A DNA stretch of 64,000 bases from Gambelia wislizenii (lineage: Eukaryota; Chordata; Lepidosauria; Squamata; Crotaphytidae): NCBI GenBank assembly GCA_030847615.1, contig JAUMIR010000001.1, forward strand, positions 31,991,501 through 32,055,500, read 5' to 3'. Positions 22,309 to 31,414 of the stretch are shown here, one piece after another. The stretch's first letter is position 1, and each line of letters starts with the position of its first letter. The notes under the pieces are model-generated. The model was not told the DNA's origin, did no database searches, and saw only the letters and a list, made by a program, of their open reading frames with translations. A program made the translations under genes and the position numbers.

Positions 22309-23097
22309 TATTTCTTTCTTTTATTTGTATGCCACCTTTCTCCCTAGATGGGACCCAAGGCCGCTTCCCTATAAAACAATTTATAAAAAGATACCACATA
22401 TACAGTTTAAAATAAATGTTTAAAATAAAATAGGGTCCCTTCTGGGAGAAAGGGGGCATATAAATTAAATAAGTGATGGACAAATACATAATTAAATAAA
22501 TAAAATAAGCCTGGATATAATATTGGAGGGAGGGAGGAAGAGAAGCTCTCTGAGCAGAGTGTGCAGAGAAAATTTCTTTATTTCATTTTTATGTCGCCTT
22601 TCACCATAGAGGGAACCCAATATAAAGCAATTTAAGCCTGGATATAATATTGGAGGGAGGGAGGGAGGGAGGGAGGAAAAGCAACTCTCTGAGGAGAGTA
22701 TGCAGAAAAAAATTCTTTATTTCTTTATTTTGATGTTGCCTTTCACCCTAGATGGGACCCAAATATAAAGCAATTAAGCCTGGATATAATATTGGAGGGA
22801 GGGGTGAAAAGAAGCTCTCTGAGGAGAGAGTGCAGAGAAAATTTCTTTATTTCATGTTTATGTTGCCTTTCACCCTAGATGGTACCCAATATAAAGCAAT
22901 TTTTTTAAAAATAATACCATATATATATATATGTGGTTAAAAATGTTTAAAATACAAATAGTTAAAATCAGATTTAACCTAAAACAGATTTTGTTTTTTA
23001 AAAAACCCTGAAACCTACAAAACAAGACAAAAGAACTTGCTTGCCCTGCTGTCACCCAGAGCCAGGCGCTTTTGGGGGGGGGGGGAATAGGAGAATA

Positions 23098-23336
23098 CAA
23101 GTTGTCCCTCTGTATCCACGGATTTGGTATCCACGGATTTAAGCTTGAAAATATTCTTTAAAAAAATATAACCCCAAAAGCAAACCTTGATTTTGCCATC
23201 ATATATATATATATATATATGGGATACCATTTTGCTATGGCATTGCATACAATGGGACTTGAGTATTCACGGATTTTGGTATCCACGGGGGGGGATGTCT
23301 TGGAACCAAACCCCGGCGAAGATGAAGGGACAACTG
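23098..23336 (-). mobile_element. Tigger/MER2-like MITE (family P1) with expanded (AT)n
   Basis: TA-flanked, ends CAAGTTGTCCCTCTG and GAAGGGACAACTG. Where other copies read cttatataaggga this one has a 20-bp (AT)n run at 23201-23220. Confidence 0.9.
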
Positions 23337-23509
23337 TATTAGGACCCCCTCCTTCCCTCCCTCCCTCTTTCTCTCTTCTGAGGGGGTTTTTCCAGCCTTT
23401 TCCTGCCACCCCTCCTCTTAAAATACCTCGCTGCGGGGGCGGAGAGCGGCAGCCGAGGAATGCGTGGCCCCGCCGCCCCTTCCTGACAGGAAAACGACCC
23501 CCGACTCAC

Positions 23510-23572
23510 CGGCTTCTTAAGCTCCGCTTCGGAAGCGCCCGAGGCAGCAGCTTCGTTGTTGGGCCGAAGCAT
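23510..23572 (-). CDS. First coding exon of an unidentified host gene
   Basis: An ATG on the minus strand (23572-23570) opens 21 codons starting MLRPNNEAAA and ending AELKKP, followed directly by the splice donor G|GTGAGT. The exon ends in phase 0. Upstream is a purine-rich, GC-rich leader inside the CpG-rich promoter region with tandem CCAAT boxes. The small acidic/alanine-rich N-terminus does not match a protein I recognise. If correct, transcription runs toward lower coordinates and downstream exons lie below 23.5 kb, none of which I could identify, or beyond the window. The longer frame reading through the donor to 23339 is judged intronic. Confidence 0.65.
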
Positions 23573-23789
23573 CTCCCCTCTTCTTTCTTTCCTTCTCCCT
23601 CCGCTCCCTCAGCACCAACGTCGCCTCCGCGGTCCCGGCATCGCCTCTCCTTTTATTCTTCCTTCCCGTCCCTTATGGTCAAGACGTCTTCGTCGTCGAG
23701 CCCCCTCCTCACCCGGCCTGGTTAAAAGGCTCTCTCGCCTCAAGCTGAGGGAAAGAGTAACAGTCGCCCTGAGGAGAGGGGCGGATTGA

Positions 23790-23846
23790 CAGCCCCTCAG
23801 CCAATGGACAGCCTCTCCGCCAATGGACAGCCCCTCAGCCAATCAC
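23790..23846. promoter_or_regulatory. Three tandem 19-bp units, each with a CCAAT box
   Basis: Units 23790-23808, 23809-23827 and 23828-23846 each read cagcc-ctc-gccaat-like sequence with CCAAT at the same offset. A CCAAT box is the NF-Y site; 19-bp spacing puts them roughly two helical turns apart. They lie about 220 bp upstream of the minus-strand start codon. Confidence 0.8.
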
Positions 23847-24049
23847 AGGAAGGGACAGTTTCCCCGCCTTCCACCAACCGTCAAGCACAGGGCGGAGCCA
23901 AAGGGCAGCCTATAGCAACGCCGCGACTCCACGGAGCGTTTCTTTCTCCCCCCACCCCTTTAGAAAACCGGGAAGCTTTAGTCTGGTTAACAAGCCACGC
24001 CCCCATTTTGTCTCCCTTCCTGCCTGCCGTTTTTTTCCCTCCACCCGCC

Positions 24050-24077
24050 ATGTTGGCTGTGGGCAAATGGAGCGGAG
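24050..24077 (+). CDS. Possible divergent first exon (weak)
   Basis: gccATGttgg is followed 28 nt later by GGAG|GTGAGA, a good donor. It lies at the edge of the CpG-rich region and points opposite to the exon at 23572. Nothing beyond start, donor and position supports it; it may be part of a noncoding transcript or chance. Confidence 0.25.
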
Positions 24078-24204
24078 GTGAGAAGGACGCCAGTGAGCGG
24101 CCATTTTGGAAGCGGGAAAAAGACTGTCCCGAGCAAAGGGAAGAGTGATTTCCTGAGGATAATTAGAAAATATTTAACTTTAAAGGGATAACAATAGAAC
24201 TGTA

Positions 24205-24303
24205 CAGTAGGACTCCCGTATCGGCGGGTGATTGGTTCCCCGGGAGGGGGGCGTGGATACCGAAACCCGCGGATAACAGCGAACGCCATAGAAAATAATG
24301 GGG
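24205..24303. mobile_element. Half of a Tigger-like MITE
   Basis: Begins after TA with CAGTAGGACTCCCGTATCGG and continues through ggtgattggttccccggg to cgccatagaaaataatgggg. The right end is missing; sequence passes directly into a T1 copy. Confidence 0.7.
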
Positions 24304-24600
24304 CTTCCGGTGGCAGCAGGCGCTTGCCGTGTTAGCAAGCCCCACCTCTTGCGCTTGCCCAGCCAATCGGCTTTGTGCATCCTCTCATATGGGAAAGAGA
24401 TCCAAAGCGAATGCGCTTGTCCTAATGAGCAGGAATGCAACCCCCCCTTGCTTTTTTTTAAATTGTGGCTTTTCCAGTGTTGTTTTGCCATTTTAGGCCC
24501 CCCTCCTTCCAAATACAGTGGATTGATGCAGGATCCCATTTAGACAATCCGTATTCCCAGCAAATTCCATGAGGGTTATTTTCACCATTTAGACAACCCC
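24304..24600. mobile_element. T1 element, partial copy
   Basis: Contains ggcagcaggcgcttgccg, cagccaatcggctttgtgca and cccccctccttccaaatac, and ends ATTTAGACAACCCC at 24600, all shared with other T1 copies. The left end is truncated at the MITE junction. Confidence 0.75.
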
Positions 24601-25254
24601 TACCAAACCAGAACACGAAAACAAGATTCACTCAAGGAAAAATCACATTTTCTCAGATATAAGCTCTCTTCATTACAGTGTGACTTACCGCTAGGTAACT
24701 GCTGGTAGGGGTCCCTGGGCAAAGAAATAAATAGGGGGCAGCAAATTTGGGAGCTGTCTGATGTGTCACATGTCATGTGTCACATGTGCGTGTTTCGTGG
24801 CTTACACTCACACTACATATTTGGAAGCCTAGGAAGAGTTCGGCAACAAAATTCTATTTGGAGTGAGGAATACAACATTAATAAAACAAAAACAAACCCT
24901 GAGAATGGGGTGGAGAAGAACCCAAATTCACATATACTACACAGCATAATAACATCATAAATAGTGTAACACTGACAATTTCATATATGTGAGAAAAAGG
25001 TGCAGCACTCTAATATTTCTTCCTTTTGTAATCAGGCAGCTGGGTCACAAATGAGAGAGTTTACCTAGCAAGAGGAAACACTTATGTGATCTCAAACTGC
25101 CTGTTGTCGCCTTGGTATTCCTCAGAATGTCCTCCCTCCATTCAAACATTAATTAGACTACTGTAGTTTGGTTCCCACTTTGAGTCTCATTCCATCGAGT
25201 GAAAAAAGAATCCTGATATCACAGTGGCTTTCTTTTTCCCTTTTTTTTCCAGCA
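24601..25254. other. No gene seen
   Basis: Unremarkable AT-rich sequence. A short E-box-like duplication (atgtgtcacatgt, twice) lies at about 24759-24788. Confidence 0.5.
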
Positions 25255-25489
25255 CAGTAGGACCCCCGTATCCACTGGGGATTGGTTCGGGGGGGGGCAT
25301 GGATACTGAAAACCATGGATAATAGCGAACACCATTGAAAATAATGGGACCATAGAGTTGCCTTGGAGGACCTAGAAAATGGCTAGAGCAAACACATTTT
25401 CTAAGAAGACTATGGTAAGTGTGCTGTTTCATTTCCTGTGGATAATTGAATCAGTGGATAATGAATCAGTGGATACAGGGGTCCTAGTG
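25255..25489. mobile_element. Tigger-like MITE (family P2)
   Basis: Starts CAGTAGGACCCCCGTATCC and ends TACAGGGGTCCTAGTG with TA on the right; the left flank reads CA instead of TA. The middle (agagttgccttggaggacct) is shared with 46426-46693. Confidence 0.75.
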
Positions 25490-25728
25490 TAATGATAAAC
25501 AGGCAGGAAAGATCTGTTGGAAATAACTCCCCCCCCCTTACCTCTTTAAACATAATATTATCGATATGGTAAAGCATATTTGCAATTCATTGTTCCCCAC
25601 CCTCTGCAGCCAGTACTGTAGCACAGTCCTCTTGAAATGAGGGGAAACTATATCTTCTGCAATGTCTTGAATGCTTTATTGCAGTGTTTTGATTAACCTG
25701 GGGAAAAGGCTGCCCCAGAGAGGCATAA

Positions 25729-25753
25729 ACACACACACACACACACACACACA
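25729..25753. repeat. (CA)n microsatellite
   Basis: An uninterrupted run of about 12 CA units. Confidence 0.9.
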
Positions 25754-26211
25754 GAGCAAGTAAGTGCATTGATCTCAGATCAGGCATAGTATTTTTGTTT
25801 CAAAGCATAGATTATAGCAAAGCAGAAGACTTTGAACACAATTTGAAAATTAGGTTGATGACAATGAAAAATACAGAACTGATCTCAACAGGTTTATTGT
25901 TAATATGTAATACATAATTTTTGAACAGGCAAAGGAAAAAAGCAAGTCATAAGATCAAATGGAGTTCTGCACCACAAAATTCTCTCTGATTTTTCTAGCT
26001 AGTATTCATGTCTTTGCTGCTCAGCAGAAAGTATATTTTGTATAGCATCGTGCCTTTCTAGCAAGTCAGAAAAAAAACTTTTTGAAAGTTGATTCTTACC
26101 AGCAAATCAGATAAAAGGGGAGATGGGATTCAAATGGCATCCCTCACATATTAACTGAACACATGAGAGCAGACAAGGATCACACCCACTGGCAATATGG
26201 TAAAACAATAA

Positions 26212-26370
26212 GAAGGGTCTTGCTGGATCAAGCCAAACACCTATCTAGTCCAGCATTCTGTTCACATGATGGCTAATTGGATACCTTTGGTAAACCCACA
26301 GTGTGCAATACACTCTCACTTATATTCCTCAGTAACCGATACTGAGAGGAATGCTGCTTCTGTTACTGGA
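26212..26370 (+). mobile_element. LINE 3'-region fragment (reptile CR1-like)
   Basis: The sequence gggtcttgctggatcaagcc ... tagtccagcattctgttcac is a familiar amniote repeat motif, followed by cagtaaccgatactgagagg. It is short, with no coding content. Confidence 0.5.
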
Positions 26371-26902
26371 GTTAATCTGAGAGTTTGGAGTTAATCTGAG
26401 AGTTTGGATTATTTTGAAAAATAATCAGTTACACTTAAAGGTTTTTGGCTCAAAAACTGATTAGTTAATTAGCAATAACTTAGTTATGTAGCAGTAACTT
26501 AGTTATGTAACAGCAACTCACTACTTTTTGAGCCAGAAAAAGTTGGCATTATAAATTGAATTATATCCCAAATTTCTTAAAATAACTTTACTTTCCCATT
26601 TCCCAAACATAAGTAAAATAGGTACTTCAAGGTTACTTTTCAAAGAATCTGAATGCTACAAACTGGTGACTTGTACTACAAAACATTCCTATCCACTGCG
26701 TTGTCACCTCAATACCTATAACAGAGCCCGAGGTCAAGCATGAATCTGTACTTGGCTTTTCCTCCTTTGTTGTTTAGTGAGGCCAGAACTATAAAGTAAA
26801 ATATTAATGCTGTACTATAAAAGGAATGAAGAAGTGAAAATTCCTTGTTAAATTATAATAGTAATGTAATTGATTAATTACAGGAATTGATTAATTACAG
26901 GA
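26371..26902. repeat. Cluster of three perfect or near-perfect short tandem duplications
   Basis: 19-bp units at 26371-26389/26390-26408 are identical. 19-bp units at 26476-26494/26495-26513 differ at one base. A 17-bp unit (attgattaattacagga) is repeated from 26869. The rest of 26.4-27.4 kb shows no gene. Confidence 0.75.
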
Positions 26903-27407
26903 ATTAATAGCAAATAACTACTGTAGTTGTGTGTAACTAGCTGCTTCGCTACGTGGAGGATTATATAGCTACGGTATCATGATTTGTAGACACTGATAAC
27001 CTTACCCTTCATAAAACTGCAGCTAACATACCCAATGGTCATGCTTCCATAAGGTCCTTTCTCAAATATATAATATTATCTGGTGACAGGAATCGGGCCA
27101 GCAGATGTGATTCTGCACAACATTTGAAGACATGAAGAAATTGTGTAGAACGCTGTTGCTCAAAGCGTTGGTCAATGGATTACTGCCAGTCCTCGGGTTA
27201 TCTGCTACTAGTCCCTTACAGAACTTCCAGGAAGGAAAGAAAAAGTTGTAGCCAGTGGGTGCAAATATGGTATTGGTCCCTGGCACATGGGGAAAGAGAA
27301 TTGCTAGTCCCCCACATGAGATAGCTTAAGAAGCCATGTTCTAGAAAACCCTAAAAACTGGCCTTTAGGAGAAGGGGACATGCCAACATGCACCACACTG
27401 AGACTAT

Positions 27408-28005
27408 GGTCCTATCTATACAAGGGGGGGAAATACGATCTCCTCCGAAGGAGCAGCCATTCGCAACACTGCGACCTATCTTAATGGTCAAAAGGGCCCC
27501 CCTAAACTTCCCATGACCCCTAGCCAAGATAGCAGCCATGAGTGATTTACTCACCATTTTAAATCTGCCGCTGCCGAACTGTTTAAAAAAAACAGTTTAC
27601 CATGGTGCACACATGCAATATTTCATATTTACAAAAAGGAAAAAAGAGAATCAAAGATTGCTGTTTTATCAACTTACAGGACCCTTGCTTAGCCAAAAAA
27701 CTAAGATGGCGGCAGCAGGCACTTTCCCTGTTTCCTAGCCCCACCTTGCATACTCATCCAGCCAATCAGATTACGCTGCCTGGTCGCAGCAATGCTAATG
27801 CAACTGTCCAAACAATCTCACATTCACATGTGTAATGGAGTCTTTTTAAAACTCCAAGAAAAGCTCCGAAATCTTCCCTGAAGGAGTTTAAGGTGGATTT
27901 GGCTGCCCCCCTTCTGAATGAGACATATGTATGCAATTGTCCATTTGTACAGATCTCCCTCCATGCGATTGCTATTTGGATTATTTTCACCGTATAGACA
28001 AGCCC
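27408..28005. mobile_element. T1 element, complete copy (598 bp) with TSD TAT
   Basis: The left end GGTCCTATCTATAC and the reverse complement of the right end GGGCTTGTCTATACGG are inverted repeats; TAT flanks both sides (27405-27407, 28006-28008). The interior carries an AAGATGGCGGC motif (YY1-site-like) at about 27702, a CCAAT box (cagccaatcag), a GC-type box and no coding region. This copy defines the length and 3-bp TSD of the family. Confidence 0.8.
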
Positions 28006-28008
28006 TAT

Positions 28009-28740
28009 ATTGCACTTTGGATGGGTCATGTGCACACTTGCCAAGAAGGTTGACCATCAGGGCTGGGAGAGTGAGCCAACTACCTCAAGCAGATACTGAG
28101 GGCCAACAGTAACAGAACCCCCCCCCCAACTGTTCTTCCTGAGCCCACTTGCCAACCATTCCCATCTGCTGGAGTACAGAGATCCTGGGTCTCCTGCCTC
28201 AGATGCAGTGGTAGGTTGTGTCCTTTTACTACCCGTCCAGTTGGGTACCACAGTTTAAGTTCTTCTGTACATTGAGACGCTGACATCATGTCTCATTTTG
28301 CACATTTGCCTCCAGAGGCTTGAGACAATGAAGTTAGGACCTGAGTAGAATTTTAAAACAAAAGTATGACACAGCTATCCTGTTTTCTACTTTCCCAAGT
28401 CCTTTTGAATATAATGACATTTATCCAAATAGTTGCAAGGAGCTGAGGTTTTACTCAGATTCACACCACACAACTGAAACCTGAACCAGGCAAGGAGCCC
28501 AATGAGTTGAGAGCCAGGCTAGCCCAAGACATTTTGCCTAAGGTAGGACTGTCAATGGAGCCCACCCGCCTTGACTCATCCAGTTCAAGGCACATAACCA
28601 CCCCAAGCCAGCCAAATTATTTTGGCACATGAGGCAGAAAATCTCATTCCTGGAGGTAAAACCAAAATAACAGCAAACTAGAAAACAATCACACTCAAAA
28701 TCTGCTGCCTAAGGTGGTATCTTCTCTCTGTCTAATGATA
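28009..28740. other. No gene seen
   Basis: Mixed-composition unique sequence with a C10 run at about 28120-28130; no exon or repeat identified. Confidence 0.5.
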
Positions 28741-28837
28741 GAACATAGAAAACATGCCTTATAAGGAAAGAACATGGAAACCATGCCTTATGAGGAAAGA
28801 CTTAGAGAACTGGATATGTTTAGCCTGGAAAAAAGAG
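28741..28837 (+). mobile_element. CR1 fragment, left part, with a 29-bp duplication
   Basis: The sequence encodes [24 protein letters not shown] CR1 C-terminal residues. Units 28741-28769 and 28770-28798 are a near-identical duplication (gaacatggaaaccatgcctt-like). The CR1 continues at 29484 after a LINE insertion. Confidence 0.75.
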
Positions 28838-29483
28838 AGCCATTCTACTGTCTATACTCCTTTATGGGTCTAAAACATGGGTCACCTATCGCCACCACCT
28901 ACGACTCCTTGAGCGCTTTCATCAGCGCTGTCTACGCACAATCCTAAATATACACTGGACTGACTATGTGACGAATGTTGCTGTCCTTGAGCAAGCAGGG
29001 ATCACCAGCATTGAGGCCATGATATTGAGAACACAGCTGCGCCGGGCAGGGTACGTTTCTAGGATGGAGGACCATTGCCTCCCAAAAATAGTACTCTACA
29101 GTGAACTTGCCATGGGTCAGCATAAGAGGGGCGCTCCAAAAAAGCGATACAAGGACTCCCTGAAACAACATCTCAGGCTCGGCCAAATTGATCACCAACA
29201 ATGGTCCGCCCTGGCCTCACATCGGGAGGCATGGAGACGCATTATCCACGATGCTGCAGCCTTATTTGAGAACTCACGCCGAACAAGTCTTGAAGAGAAA
29301 CGACAATGCAGAAAGAATCACAACCCGGAAACATCATCCAAGAAGACCTTCTGCTGTGCTTTCTGCAACCGGACTTGTTTATCTCGGACTGGCCTTTTTA
29401 GTCATCAGCGCGCTTGCAGAAAGCGTGGGATGAGTCCTTCCTGAATCTTCATTTGCGAAGAAAAGCCAGAGAGAGAGAGAGAC
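28838..29483 (+). mobile_element. 5'-truncated LINE with (GA)n tail, unassigned clade
   Basis: An open frame of about 200 codons (next entry) is followed by a short 3' UTR (cttcatttgcgaagaaaagcc) and a (GA)n tail. The element interrupts CR1. The host CR1 lacks about 55-60 bp across the junction instead of showing a duplication. The 21743-21915 fragment is a second copy. Confidence 0.75.
28839..29444 (+). pseudogene. LINE ORF C-terminus with C2HC zinc finger, frame still open
   Basis: The frame runs without stop from 28839 to 29442. It begins AILLSILLYGSKTWVTYRHH, continues LLERFHQRCLRTILNIHWTD and MILRTQLRRAGYVSRMEDH, the post-RT thumb region of several non-LTR clades. It ends with CAFCNRTCLSRTGLFSHQRAC, fitting C-x2-C-x12-H-x3-C. 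RT palm and endonuclease are absent by 5' truncation, so the peptide is not a working enzyme. The uninterrupted frame suggests a young insertion. The clade was not assigned; comparison with classified LINEs would settle it. Confidence 0.75.
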
Positions 29484-29793
29484 ATGGAGGATGGAGCAAG
29501 CTTGTTTTCTGCTGCTCCAGAAACTAGAACACAGAGCAATGGATGCAAGCTCCAGGAACAGAGATTCCATCTCAACATTAGGAGGAACTTTCTGACAGTA
29601 AGAGCTGTTCGGCAGTGGAACACACTCCCTTGGAGTGTGGTGGGGTCCTCTTCCTTGGAGGTCTTTAAAAAGAGGCTGGATGGCCATCTGTCAGGGATGC
29701 TTTGATTGTGATTTCCTGAGTGGCAGAGGGCTGGACTGGATGGCCCTTGTGGTCTCGTCCAACTCTACAATTATGATTCTATGATTCTATGAT
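29484..29793 (+). mobile_element. CR1 fragment, right part with intact 3' end
   Basis: Continues the CR1 with ggatggagcaagcttgtttt, LNIRRNFLTVRAVRQWNTLP-type coding, then gactggatggcccttgtggt and the terminal gattctatgattctatga octamers. Confidence 0.85.
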
Positions 29794-31414
29794 CCCTGGG
29801 TGAGAATGAGATGAAAATCAGAATTTCAGTTAAAGAGGCTCACCATAGCAAGGTGAGCGGGAATCATTCTTCCTTTATCAGTCATTCTTTTACAGCTAGA
29901 TTATTAATTTCATTCTTCTCATTGGCTGAAACCAAACATTCCAAATGTGGCTACTGTGGTGCCACCTAGTGAAATGTAAGTTAGATCTGCATCTCATTTT
30001 CTTCCTGAAATACAGAAAGTTCATTTTGTGGTTTTTGAGTTAGGCCTAATACATATGTTGCTCAACACCAGATTTTGGATTTGTTCTTCTTACAAATGCA
30101 TGGAGCTTAACCATTTGGGGATCCAAAGTAGAAATCTGTTTTGGATGGTGTGCTACTGTATCACTTGCTTTTCAGTTCTGGTTGGGGTGGCCCATGAGCT
30201 GAGCAGGAGGGCATCTCTCTTTGAAATGGTGGGATGAGGTGATCCACCCTGGTTTTGGATCATGAGCCACCAGTTCTTGTAGTCAGAGCTTGGAAGCAAT
30301 GAGTTACAAGTAGAGTTGTTCCAGGTTACTATTTAGGTAATCAATACCTAAACGAGGTGATGAAGTTACATTTCAAAAGTGGTATACAGTACTAGCAAGT
30401 TAGGAAGCATTACACTTTTTATTAACACTTTCAAGCCGTGGGGAATCATGGTCTAACTAGGTAATGAACTCTGTCTCAATATACATGCTTCCAAATTGTT
30501 TTGAATTGATTTAAATTGTTTTGAATCGTTTTAAATTGTTTAACTTGGTTGTATATTTAAATGTTTCTGTTATCAGTGCCCTGCTTTCTTGACAGATGGT
30601 GGAATATAAATATTTGAATGAAGAAATAAACAATACTGTAATTGTGTAACATTTTTCTAGTTATGTTCAAAAGTTAACTTTTCAGGACATTTTTAGATGC
30701 ATATTGACAGGAATTTTTCAAATCTTATGTCATTTTCTTAACAATCTCCCCCCTACCCAATAAGGAAAAAAATATATGAAAAAGTAGGAAGCATAGCAAC
30801 ATATGTGTGTGTGTGTGTGTATATATATATAAAATTCTCTTGGGTATGTTGCCTTTCCCAGTGTGCTGATTGGCTGCTCAGGAAACATACCCAACCCACA
30901 CCCAACCAATCACCATCCACATGCAAATTCCCTCTCAACATCACAATCCACTGCATCACCACCACACATGGGCCCCTCCCTCCTCTCACTCCCTCAGCCA
31001 CTCATCAGTCATGGGCTGCAATAGGATCCAGGCAGTCGTCTGATGGCAGCAGCAGGATGCCACTGCCGCCACTGGGCTGGAGCCAGGCAGTCAACTGGTA
31101 GCAGCTATGGCAGGGTAACAGAGTGAGTCACCCTCAGCAATTCCAGGAAAAGTGTGGAACACTGAGAAGGGGGGAAGAATTGAAATCCCCAGCCTACCTC
31201 ACAGGGTTGTTGTGAGGTCTACTTGGAGTTTTGGGGGAGTTATTTAACGTATGTTACACCGGGTCAAGCTAGTATAACATAACAAGTTAACTTTTCAGTG
31301 GCAATGGATTACTTCTCAAACACTCTGATGGAAAGAAGTGGTTTTTAAAAACTAACTTTCCATGCTCTGCTTCTTGTATTTTCACGCGCAGGCATCTCCT
31401 ATAACAGTTTCGCC
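29794..31414. other. No gene seen; microsatellite and old repeat traces
   Basis: A LINE-tail-like AT-rich stretch lies at about 30480-30640. (TG)n(TA)n occupies 30803-30830. The segment 30831-31275 ends cgggtcaagctagt and could be a Helitron-like copy (weak). Frames at 30753 and 30805 arise from the low-complexity tract. Confidence 0.5.

Larger units (their letters stand above)
20698..23095. repeat. Degenerate tandem array of a LINE-tail-containing ~260-bp unit
   Basis: The box gatgggacccaaggcggc recurs at about 20977, 21434, 21692, 22348, 22609, 22752 and 22878, and the block gcctggatataatattggag at about 20876, 21346, 21580, 22013, 22509, 22636 and 22778. Allowing for two inserts (21743-21915 and 22094-22308), the spacing is near 260 bp, shrinking to 125-145 bp at the right end. 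Each unit contains the LINE-type tail ggtcccttctgggagaaagg in sense and its antisense counterpart. The first and last units share a longer flank (caaaacagatt...gtcacccag). Confidence 0.75.
23400..24130. promoter_or_regulatory. CpG-rich promoter region
   Basis: This is the most CpG-rich stretch of the window, in contrast to its CpG-poor surroundings. It contains GC boxes (ggggcgg and ggcggag types), several CCAAT boxes, a GACGTC core at about 23680-23690, and a TTTTAA stretch at 23724-23729. A minus-strand first exon with a strong donor lies at 23510-23572. The plus side contains a candidate ATG and donor at 24050-24077. A bidirectional promoter is plausible but not shown. Confidence 0.75.

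Noticed and set aside
20698..23095. CRISPR-like or satellite array
   Set aside because: Unit length, divergence, inverted LINE-type tails and eukaryotic context exclude CRISPR; too few units for a classical satellite.
23219..23725. 168-aa plus-strand ORF, the longest in this area
   Set aside because: It runs antisense through a Tigger MITE and the minus-strand first exon, and its Ser/Pro/Arg-rich content reflects GC-rich antisense sequence.
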